Shown here: piece after piece, positions 1 through 9,560 of the stretch
How the letters are laid out: the number at the start of each line of letters is the position of its first letter
Position numbering within the stretch: position 1 is the first letter of the stretch
Origin: Lathyrus oleraceus
Taxonomy: Eukaryota > Streptophyta > Magnoliopsida > Fabales > Fabaceae
Length of the DNA: 64,000 nucleotides
Reading direction: 5' to 3'
Assembly (NCBI RefSeq): GCF_024323335.1
Contig: NC_066582.1
Location: forward strand, 181,298,782-181,362,781
The notes under the pieces: model-generated
Seen by the model: the letters and a program-made list of their open reading frames with translations, nothing else
Databases searched by the model: none
What the model was told of the DNA's origin: nothing
Made by a program: the position numbers and the translations under genes

Positions 1-172
1 GTTGATGATTTGGTTGTGTTCACTCTCCCCAAAGATTCCTCCTCTCCGTTGGTGTCGATAAACGTCGAGTTTTTTCCCGGTCATCCGTTGATGATTTGGT
101 TGTGTTCACTCTCCCCAGAGATTCCTCCTCTCCGTTGGTGTCGATAAACGTCGAGTTTTTCCTATTCGTCCT
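1..172 (+). repeat. Tandem repeat, two 86-bp units
   Basis: GTTGATGATTTGGTTGTG starts at 1 and again at 87; the following 80 bases match nearly base for base up to the GTCGAGTTTTT block. Confidence 0.85.
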
Positions 173-206
173 ATGACGTCTAGTTGTACCTGTCCCCACG
201 TGGATT

Positions 207-440
207 TACCTCTCCGTTGGTCTTGGTAAACGTTGAGTTTTTTCCCATTTCGTCCGTTGACGTATGGTTGTATCCCTTCCAGTCATTCATTAATGTCTGG
301 TTACCTCTCCGTCGATCTTGGTAAACGTCGAGTTTTTCCCATTTCGTCCGTTGACGTATGGTTGTATCCCTTCCAGTCATTCATTAATGTCTGGTTACCT
401 CTCCGTTGGTCTTGGTAAACGTTGAGTTTTTCCTAGTTGT
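207..440 (+). repeat. Tandem repeat, 94-bp units (about 2.5 copies)
   Basis: Units start with ACCTCTCCGT near 207, 301 and 395. The segment with CGTTGACGTATGG and CATTCATTAATGTCTGG recurs with period 94. The units share the AAACGT(C/T)GAGTTTTT block with the 86-bp array, so both arrays derive from one ancestral unit. Confidence 0.85.
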
Positions 441-678
441 CCGTTGGCATCTAGTTGTGATTTCTTTTCCCATTCATCGTCGTTGCGATGTCTGGATGTG
501 GCCGTACCCTTTGAAAACAAAAACCAATAAATACCCAGTAATAAATGTCAAATCCCAGTGGACGTTTCCATTGGTGGATCCCTGCATTGTGCAAATTCTA
601 CGGTTCTTGGTATTCAATCCCTGTTTACCCTGAAAGTCTGACAGCCGTTGCTATCATCTGTTCGGGTTCCCAGCTGAT

Positions 679-692
679 TGAATAGGGGCAGC
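679..692 (+). other. Polypurine tract of element A
   Basis: TGAATAGGGGCAGC immediately precedes the TGTAGCACC start of the LTR. The second Ogre-like element has the same arrangement (AAATAGGGGCATC then TGTAAGACC). This is the expected plus-strand primer site. Confidence 0.7.
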
Positions 693-3600
693 TGTAGCAC
701 CTCAAATTTGCACCTACTTCTTGTACATACATTTTCATATTAGGTCATAGCATATCATGGTCCATTGCATAGCATTGCATTGCCTTTTTGCCTCAAGTGC
801 AAGCCAATCAAGAGAATTAGGTCAAACTGATCAGGAGATCAGTCAGTCAAGCAAGCAAGTACAAATTCCATTGAGCCAAGGCCCTAGGGTTGGTCCAACA
901 TGTTCACATGACTTGGGGATCCATTTGAAGTGTTTTGGTCAAGGATTGGATGTTCAGAAGTCATCAGTTAATGCACAGTCAGTCAGAAACCCTAAAAGTC
1001 AACTGTTGGTCAACTGTTCATTTAATCAGTGATTTGATGATGGAAATTGGTTTGAGAGGTCTCATTCATGCCCATATAGGCCTCATGTATCATGTCAAAC
1101 ACCCTCATGGAAGAATTTGAAGCCAGATCAGAAATTTCCAAAAATGGAAACTGGACCTGTAACTGAAACCTGCCAAAAATGGAAAGTCTTGATCCTCAAA
1201 CTTACATCAAGATACAAGCTTCAAATGAATTTTTGCCCAACATGAAAGTTGAAGATCTTGTTCTCCCATTTCCAAAAAGTCCAAGAACACTCAATTCCCA
1301 TGTATGTTTGGCAAGTTATGATCAAATCATTTTCAGAAATTCTTGAACTTCAAAAGGCCATATCTCTCAAACCATTTGGCCAATTTGGGTGGGGTTTTTT
1401 CCTACAAGTCACATTTGATCCCCTCTTTCCAAAAATATAAATTTCATGAGCCAAAACCTTGCCAATCAAAATGGCATTTTTTGACTTGTCTCATTTAAGT
1501 TCAAGTGTGACCAAGGGTTGACTTTTTGAAATAATCATCTTTTAACCATTTGGCCCATCAAATATGTTCAGAAATGTGGTTTTGGTCATGTTACAAAGTC
1601 AAAATTATGCAGTACATACAGCCCATGCTAGTTTGCTTGAACATTGGAAGAAGAGTACACTTTCACCATGTCTATCCATACTTTCATGAACCATGCTTGG
1701 TACCTCTCATAGCAGATTTTTAACATCATTTTCTGTCATTGTGAACACAAGTGGCAGCCTAAAACCAACAGAAAAAAAGGCCATTCCCTACTGGCTTGAA
1801 ATTGGGAAAAGAAGTACAATACTCCACATTTTTCATGGCCTTTGGAAAAAACAACAAGCAACATAAAACAGCAGAGGCACTTATCATTCTCTGTCTTAGA
1901 GAACCCTAATGGCAGCCATAACACAAGAGATCACAGAAATCACTCATTCTAAAAAAACTGCATTTTTCACACTTTTGCAAAACCTGTCCAAAACTTCAAC
2001 AGAACTGAGCTTGGCCATGGACTGTTTCACCAACATAGCAGTATTAGACATCACTTTCTGTCAAATGTAAACCCTATTAGCAGCTAAAAAACAAAGAACT
2101 CTCTCTCAAAAATTGACCTTCCTTTGCATTTTCAAAAGTCTGTCCAAAAACTCCAAAAGGACCAAGCCTTGCATTGTTATTTTCACCGTCCATTCATCAT
2201 TTGGAAAACACTAGAGGCGGCCACAAACCAGCAGAAACCATGGTTCTCTCATTTCTCTCAAGCTTCACTTTTGGCCATTTCTAAAAAACCAGTCAAAAGC
2301 TCCAAAGAACTAAGCCTGGCCCTTGTTTTCTCACCATCCAAGCATCATTTTTAACTCATGGCAAGCCTCATTTTGCTGCTGTAACAGCCTTTTCACTACT
2401 GTCTTCTCTAAGCACTCATCCATGACAGTCCAAACTTTAAGCCATTTCAAGGGTTTCTGAACCAAACCACCTTCACCAATCATCACTTGAAGACCTAAGG
2501 TGCATCTGTTTCAAGCCAAGCACACGAAATATCAACTGAATCCCAACTGTTCTACAAAATAGGTGAGTTTTCGACCTCAACCTTTTCAAAAATCATGATG
2601 TACATCTTATAGGTCTTTTCACCATGAACACAATGGGCTTTGATTCATAAAAAATGATTGCATATTGAGGAAAATACATGGATTTAAAGTTTCACCCTCA
2701 AATATGTTTTTGTTTGGTTCTTGATTGTTAGTACGTTTTGATGAAAAATGATGATGGATTCTTGTTGACCTTGCCGTGCTGATCATGTCTGTATATTTAA
2801 TTGCCATTTCTGAAAAAAATTTGACGAAATCGAATTGGGGATGAAGATGACATAACTGTGTAGAAACCCTAGTTCTTCAATGCATTTTCCAGATTTTCCC
2901 CATGTTTCACGTGCTGCATAGCCATTTAACCCAGAGCCAATCAAAACATTTCCTTTGCATCCCCAAAACGCAGCGCTTCATTTACTTTTCCAAGTAATTT
3001 CAAAAATGCCACTCAGCGTGGCATGTGGCCCATTGGAATATGTTGTTTTGCAATGTTTTATTTCACTTGATCACCCATCTTGTAAAATCCATAACTTGTT
3101 CATTTTTAATCCGAATTTCATGGGATTTTTTGTGTTGTGTTCATCATGGTCTCTAATTTTTTATCATAATTTTTCCAGATTTTTTTGATCAATGGATTTT
3201 AATTGGTATTAGGGTTTGTGACATGTATGCATATTTTGTACACTTTGCCAAAACATTTGTGAAATGATGAGAATGTATCCAATGGCTCCCAAATTTTTTG
3301 TGTTTAAACTAGACACACTCATGGTGATTTTGGTGTGGAGTTTGTGAATTTATCATTGCTGGTTTGTGAGTTATGATTTTTTGAATTAGGGTGTGACAAT
3401 TTGTGTCACACCATTGATGTCCAACTTCATGATTTTCATTACCATGCTTCTTGACCCCAATTGATCTGATTTTTTGCATGAACCTACTCTTGTATGTCTA
3501 GTTTACATGTGAATTTTCTTGGAATTATTTGTGGCATTTCCTAATTGTTTGAGATTTTCTCCCCTGTTTAGTCATATGTTGACTTTTTGTGACACATGTT

Positions 3601-4940
3601 CCCATTTGATTTGTGAAATTCTCATACTTTATTGGATGGACATGAAATTTTACATGAGATAACTAGACATCCTCATCTTTGCCATGGTTTTAGTCCCATT
3701 CATTTATCATACACCGTCTCTGATTTATGATTTTTCTAAATTGATGCATGTTTGGTTGACTTCTTTGAGCATGTTCTAAATTGCTTTGACTTTCTGATTT
3801 TCATTGACTGCCTTCCACTTGTCCAAATAAGATGAAATTTGACATGCTTACCATGCTGTGGGTTGTAATTGATCATGATTTATTTGGTGATTTTTGGAAA
3901 TGTTTAAGATTGGTTTTGGTGCAAGTCTTGCTGTTGGCTTCTATGAGCTTCTGTTTGCAACATTTTGACCTAATTTGCTCATGAAATGATGATGATGATT
4001 GATATGAATGTGAACCCAATTGGTTGTGTTTCTTAATTGTTTGAACATGATTTTGGATGTTTGCCCTTGGCTGTTTTGACTTTTTCATTCCTTTTTGACC
4101 CTAGGCTTGTCCTAGTGGTCCTGTGGCTTATGTTTGAGTTCATGTTTTCAGGTTAAGTTACAAATGCTTCAAAGAGATCACTACAATTTGATTGAGTCCA
4201 TTTGATTATCATGGGCTAACCTCTTTGTTTTGTAGGTGGCTTGGCTCACATGCCTTGAGCCTTGTGCCTTGCACATTCATCTGTTTGTGCTGACTGTTAA
4301 CCTCTGTTTCATTCTGATTTAACTTTGACTTGTATACTAACTGTGCTTGACTGTTTCAGGTGCTTTTAGTTGCTTAGTTCCTTGTGAACTTTTGCTTTGC
4401 TTTGCTTGTATAAGCAATTTGCATTGAGGTACAACTTCCTAACTTCATGTAGTCTGGAAGACCTGGCCTGTTACTTGGCCAGGCAACTGTCTGAAGTCCT
4501 CCTTAAGAGGCAATGTTTGTGGATGTTTAATTTTGTCCTTGCATAGAGTCAAAGACCTCCTAAGTGAAGAGGCAATTGGCAGAACCCAAGGGATATGCAA
4601 CCTATCCCCTGCTATTCAGTGCGTCTTCTGCTTTGCTCACACCACTGTGTTGATGCATTACAGATAAAAACCCAAGATCTTGTACAATTGTACAGTTGAG
4701 TCAGTTTTAAATGTGTAGAAGGGTTCCCACTTTCTAAACCCACACATTCTTGTCTTAAGCTCTCCCAGGCCAGGGATAAGAGCTGTGAAGTCTCATCTTC
4801 ACTCACCTTTCATCTGCTTCACCTTAGCCCCTCAATGGCAAGGTTAAGAGCTAACTTTACCCAGTTCCAGAGGTTTGTTTGTTGAGGTTGATATGACCCC
4901 TCGACTAAAACCTAACCCTTGTTTGAGCCACTTGCTTGTG

Positions 4941-7049
4941 TATAGTGTGTGCTATCTGTGCTTGTATGTTTGACTTGCTTCCTATGCAAGTTAGGGTTAG
5001 TTTAGACTTGCTTCCTGTGCAAGTTAGGTTTTGCTTGGCTTGCTTCCTGTGCAAGTTAAGTGTGTGCGTGTGGCTTGCTTCCTGTGCAAGTCATGCTTAG
5101 GATAGGTTGGCCCTTGTGCCAATTAGCTAGAAACCTTAACTTAGGGATGAATTTGCATGATAACATCTAGGCTCGAGTCGTAGTCTCCCTAGTTGTGTCT
5201 CCCTCTGTTATCTGGTTAGGCTAGTCCTTTATCCCTCTGTAGGGGAACTACATCGCCCTGATCTTCATACCAGATGAAGTATGTAGGCAGGAGATTGAGC
5301 TGATCTCTCCGGGCGCCTTTTTCTTTTTGTGTGTGTTGTTTGACAGTTGCTAGGCTCGAGTGCCTGAGTCCCCGACTCCCTATTAACTTGTTGTGTTGTT
5401 GTGTGCTTGGAAGCTGATGTAAGTCCATCGAGTGGCATTTGGGTTCCAGTGTGCGTGCGTTTGGTTCGGATGCTGATGTAAGCCCAGTGATTGGCATTCA
5501 GGCTCCACGTTTGCCTGTGTGTGTCTTTGTTTGTTTGTGTGCGTGTCAGCCGAGCTACGAGTGCTCTGATTCTTCTTCCGTCCAAGAAGATACGTATGCA
5601 TAGGATGCGATATCCTAGCGAGCATGTGTTGTCTCCCCAGTCCGAACTACTTCGACTCTGATGTCTATGCCCAATAGACTAAGTAGGCCCAGGATGCGGT
5701 ATCCTGCCGAGTCAGTTTCGGTCAGTTTCTTGTGTCTCTTTCAGCCAGTGTGTGTGAGTATTTGAGCAGTGTTTAGCAACCAATTTTCCTTCCTTTTGTG
5801 CGTGGATCCCGTAGAGTACTACGGATGCGTAGGGGTGCTAATACCTTCCCTTCGCATAACCGACTCCCGAACCCATACTCTTTGGTCGCGAGACCATGTT
5901 CTTTCCAGGTTTACTCTGAGCGTTTCCTTTCCCTCTTTTGGGATAAATAACGCACGGTGGCGGCTCTGTTGTTCTTGTTTTCCCGCCGGTTTTTCGCGCG
6001 ATGCGACACATATAGTGTGTGCTATTTATGCTTGTGTGTTTGTGTTTTTTAGTTTAGCTTGCTTCCAGTGCAAGTTAGGGTTAGTTTGGCTTGCTCCCTG
6101 TGCAAGTCATGTTTAGGTTAGCTTGCTTCCTGTGCAAGTTAGATAGCGACCTTGACTTAGGGATGATTTTGCATGATAACATCTAGGCTCGAGTCGTAGT
6201 CTCCCTAGTTGTGTCTCCCTCTGTTATCTGGTTAGGCTAGTCCTGTGTCCCTGCGTAGGGGAACTACGTCGCCCTGATCCTCATACCAGATGAGGTACGT
6301 AGGCAGGAGATGAGCAGATCTCTCCGGGCGCCCTTTTTGTTTTGTCTTTGTGTGTGTTAGGAGATGGATGTAAGCCCAGCGATTGGGATTCCGTATCTTC
6401 TTGTTGTGTGCTTGGAGTCCGGTATAAGTCCATCAAGTGGCATCTGGTTTCCAGTGTGCGTGTGTTTGGTTCGGAAGCTGATATAAGTCCAGCGATTGGC
6501 ATTCGGGTTCCAGGTTTGCCTGTTTGTATGGAGTTTGACGTAAGCCCAGCGATTGGCAGTCGATTTCCTGTGTTGTTTTGTTTGGCGTACGTTAGCCGAG
6601 CTACGAATGCTCTGATTCTTCTTAGTCCAAGAAGATACGTATGCATAGGATGCGACATCCTAGCGAGCATGTGTTTCCCAGTCCGAACTACTTCGACTCT
6701 GATGTCTATGCCTGATAGACTAAGTAGGCCCAGGATGCGATATCCTGCCGAGTCAGTCTTGTTTGTTTTCTTGTGTCTCTTTCAGCCAGTGTTTGTTTGT
6801 TTATGAGCAGTGTTTTAGAAACCATATTCTTTCCTTTTGTGCGTGGATCCCGTCGAGTACGACGGATGCGTAGGGGTGCTAATACCTTCCCTTCGCATAA
6901 CCGACTCCCGATCCCATTCTCTTTGGTCGCGAGACCATGCTTTTTCCAGGTTTACTCTGAGCGTTTCCTTTCCCTCTTTTGGGATAAATAACGCACGGTG
7001 GCGGCTCTGTTGTTCTTGTTTTCCCGCCGGTTTTTCGCGTAATGCGACA
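4941..7049 (+). repeat. 1.07-kb tandem duplication inside LTR A
   Basis: TATAGTGTGTGCTAT starts at 4941 and again at 6011. Long blocks recur in the same order in both units: the CATGATAACATCTAGGCTCG block, GTAGGCAGGAGAT, the ACTACTTCGACTCTGATGTC block, GTGCGTGGATCCCGT, and the GCGATGCGACA-like end. Unit 1 (4941-about 6010) finishes with the LTR-terminal ATGCGACA and is followed at once by the start of unit 2 (6011-7049). The LTR 3' terminus is therefore present twice. Confidence 0.9.
4972..5091 (+). repeat. Array of short hairpins ACTTGC-N7-GCAAGT
   Basis: Four copies of (A/G)CTTGCTTCCTRTGCAAGT occur within 120 bp, each able to pair its first six bases with its last six. Three further copies lie in the second unit of the LTR duplication at about 6056-6140. 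Confidence 0.8.
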
Positions 7050-7740
7050 GCTGCGCCCAACACTGAGAAGCAAGTCTGAGGTTTTCTTGGCCGCTTGAAT
7101 TATTTTTCCAGATTCATATCCCACATGACTGCCACATGTGTGCCGATATTCAAGCTTCTCTGGAAAGATCAGTCCCATGATTGGACCTAGGATTGGCAAA
7201 AGGCCTTTGACAGTATTAAAGAGTATTTCTCTGAGCCTCCGATTCTGTCTCCGCCTGTGGAAGGGAGACCGTTGATTATGTATCTGACAGTTCTTAAAGA
7301 CTCAATGGGTTGTGTCCTTGGTCATCAAGGCAAATCAGGGAAGAAAGAGTATGCTATCTACTACCTGAGTAAGAAGTTCACCGAGTGTGAGTCTCGATAC
7401 TCGATGCTTGAGAAAACATGTTATGCCCTGGCTTGGGCTGCTAAGCGCTTACGCCAGTATATGTTGAATCATACAACTTGGTTGATATCCAAAATGGATC
7501 CAATCAAGTATATCTTTGAGAAGCCTGCTCTAACTGGGAGGATTGCCCGTTGGCAGATCTTGTTATCTGAGTATGATATTGAGTATCGAGCTCAGAAAGC
7601 TATTAAGGGTAGTATCTTGGCTGACCACTTGGCACATCAACCAATTGAGGATTATCAGTCAGTTCAGTACGACTTCCTAGATGAGGAGATTCTGTATTTG
7701 AAAATGAAATACTGCGATGAGCCTACGCTCGATGAAGGGC
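7050..7740 (+). pseudogene. Ogre-like element B: pol, end of RT plus RNase H
   Basis: The frame opens inside reverse transcriptase at the conserved GFLGRLNYFSRFISHM stretch, just after the interrupting LTR. It continues through ACxxGxxLxQ-like RNase H sequence (DSMGCVLGHQGK), YYLSKKFTECESRYS and the LRQYMLNHTTWLISKMDP block, ending in RIARWQILLSEYDIEYR. These are diagnostic for the Tat/Ogre branch of Ty3/gypsy. In-frame stops at about 7079 and 7190 show it is dead. The 5' part of pol lies beyond the inserted element A. Product family: polyprotein domains that copy element RNA and remove the RNA strand. Confidence 0.85.
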
Positions 7741-8140
7741 CAGAGCCTGGTTCCCGATGGAGTATGGTGTTTGATGGCACTGTAAATCAATATGGGAATG
7801 GTATTGGGGTAGTGATTATTACTCCTCAGGGCACACATCTTCCTTTTACAGCAAGGCTAACTTTCAAATGCACGAATAATATGGCTGAGTATGAGGCCTA
7901 TATTATGGGATTGGAAGAATGTATTGATCTTAGGATCAAACATCTTGATGTTTATGGTGATTCGGCTCTTGTTGTTAATCAGATTAAGGGTGAATGGGAG
8001 ACGAATCAGCCTGGCCTCATCCCATATAGAGATTATGCGAGGAGGATTTCAACGTTCTTTGCTGAGTTGACTTCCATCATATTCCGCGAGATGAGAATCG
8101 GATGGCAGATGCTCTTGCTACACTTGCTTCAATGATTGTG
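7741..8140 (+). pseudogene. Ogre-like element B: second (archaeal-type) RNase H
   Basis: Translation contains WSMVFDGTVNQYGNGIGVV, NNMAEYEAYIMGLEECID, YGDSALVVNQIKGEWE and, after a frame change, MADALATLASM. This is the duplicated archaeal-type RNase H that Tat/Ogre elements carry after the ordinary RNase H. The acidic positions in VFDG, AEYEA and YGDS are present. A frameshift lies near 8085-8100, where the first frame runs to a stop at 8135 while the correct frame continues through 8102-8617. The domain marks element B as Tat/Ogre rather than another Ty3/gypsy lineage. Confidence 0.85.
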
Positions 8141-9374
8141 GTAATACTTTGGAATGAAGTTCCCAATATCACCGTGATGCGCTTGGACAGGCCAGCTCAT
8201 GTATTTGCAGTAGAGGAGGTGCAAGACGATAAGCCATGGTATTATGATATCAAGTGCTTTCTTCAGAGCCAGATTTACCCACCTGGGGCATCTGTGAAAG
8301 ATAGGAAGACTTTGAGAAGATTATCAGGCAGTTTCTACCTCAATGGCGATGTGTTTTACAAGAGGAATTTTGACATGGTTTTGCTCAAATGCGTGGATAG
8401 ACACGAAGCAGACCTGTTAATGACTGAGGTCAATGAGGGTTCATTTGGTACTCATTCCAATGGACATGCCATGGCTAGAAAGATGTTAAGAGCAGGCTAC
8501 TATTGGCTGACAATGGAGTCTGACTGCTGCAAATACATGAAGAAATGCCATAAGTGTCAGATTTATACGGATAAGATTTATTCTCGTAGCAATTTATTAC
8601 TTCACCAAATGGGTTGAAGCGGCATCATATGCAAATGTAACCAGGTAGGTGGTCGTGAAGTTTATCAAGAATCAACTCATGTACCGTTATGGTGTGCCGG
8701 ATAAGATCATTACGGATAATGGATCTAACTTGAATAACAAGATGATGAAGGAGCTGTGTAGCGAGTTCAAGATAGCACATCACAATTCTTCTCCTTATAG
8801 ACCCAAAATGAATGGGGCTGTTGAAGCTGCTAATAAGAATATCAAGAAGATTATCCAGAAGATGGTTGTTACGTACAAGGATTGTCATGAGATGCTGCCA
8901 TTTGCTTTACATGGATACCGTACATCTGTCCGCACTTCAACAGGGGCAACCGCTTTCTCTCTTGTTTATGGCATGGAGGCTGTGCTCCCATTAGAGGTGG
9001 AGATCCCATCAATGAGAGTCTTGATGGAAGCCAAGTTGACTGATGATGAATGAGTCCAGAGTCGTTATGACCAACTAAATTTGATAGAAGAGAAGAGATT
9101 GACTGCCATGTGCCATGGTCAGTTATATCAGCAAAGGATGAAGAAAGTCTTTGATAAGAAGGCCAAGCCTCGTGTGTTCTGAGAAGGTGACCTTGTGCTC
9201 AAGAAAGTCTTGTCTTTAGTGCCCGATTCCAGGGGAAAGTGGACTCCAAACTATGAAGGTCCATACGTTGTCAAGAGAGCCTTTTTAGGCGGTGCTTTGA
9301 TACTTACAACTATGGATGGGGAGGATTTCACTTGTCCTGTGAATTCAGATGCAGTCAAGAAATACTTCGCCTAA
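8141..9374 (+). pseudogene. Ogre-like element B: integrase
   Basis: The N-terminal zinc-binding motif is visible (HSNGHAMARKMLRAGYYW ... MKKCHKCQIY, 8450-8568). The core then breaks: about 115-120 nt are missing at roughly 8580, removing the block with the first catalytic Asp. The frame resumes at YYFTKWVEAASYANVTR and then GVPDKIITDNGSNLNN (second Asp) and the NGAVEAANKNIKKI block (Glu). The tail WTPNYEGPYVVKRAF ... DAVKKYFA ends with TAA at about 9372. Further in-frame stops (about 8641, 9052, 9181) confirm a pseudogene. The normal role is insertion of element cDNA into chromosomes. Confidence 0.85.
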
Positions 9375-9394
9375 AATAAAAATAGAATAGCTCG

Positions 9395-9560
9395 CTAAGT
9401 TGAAAACCCGAAAGGGCGGCTTAGGCAAAAATGAGCGTCTCGGTGGATTGAAAATCCGAAAGGGCGATCCAGGCAAAAGTTAGAGACATAAAAAAATAAA
9501 TTTGTATCCCGCTAGATTGAGCACCTCACCCTGGGGCAATCTAGGCAAAAATTAGGGATT
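9395..9560 (+). repeat. Three related modules after pol (CCGAAAGGGCG type)
   Basis: GTTGAAAACCCGAAAGGGCG, ATTGAAAATCCGAAAGGGCG and a diverged third copy (ATTGAGCACCTCACCCTGGG) are each followed by a GCxxAGGCAAAA(A/G)T block. Such modules are commonly found just past the pol stop of plant Tat elements. Confidence 0.75.

Larger units (their letters stand above)
1..692 (+). mobile_element. Ogre-like element A: 3' internal non-coding region
   Basis: This stretch has no credible gene and ends in a purine-rich tract directly before an LTR start, so it is the 3' untranslated internal region of an LTR retrotransposon whose coding part lies left of the window. It is made of degenerate tandem units with pyrimidine-rich spacers (TTTTTCCC, CTCTCCGTTGG, AAACGTCGAG). 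Ogre/Tat elements of legumes typically carry such variable repeats between pol and the 3' LTR. Short open frames here read through the repeat and resemble nothing I know. Confidence 0.7.
693..7049 (+). mobile_element. Ogre-like element A: 3' LTR (about 6.36 kb)
   Basis: The LTR starts with TGTAGCACCTC just after the polypurine tract and ends with ATGCGACA at 7049, directly before the resumed pol frame of another element. Length fits the unusually long LTRs of Ogre elements in Fabeae. It is non-coding; frames such as 757-1032, 5769-6116 and 6342-6806 are chance readings. The 3' third is duplicated in tandem (see 4941-7049). The 5' LTR and coding region lie left of the window. The 5 bp after it, GCTGC (7050-7054), should be one copy of the target duplication; the other copy is out of view. 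Confidence 0.75.

Noticed and set aside
1..450. CRISPR array
   Set aside because: The 86/94-bp units repeat as wholes with no repeat-spacer alternation, and the DNA is plant nuclear.
757..7063. Many 60-150-codon frames on both strands (for example 5769-6116, 6342-6806, 6281-6670)
   Set aside because: They lie in a non-coding LTR. The frames at 5769 and 6837 are the same LTR segment in the two duplication units. None resembles a protein family.
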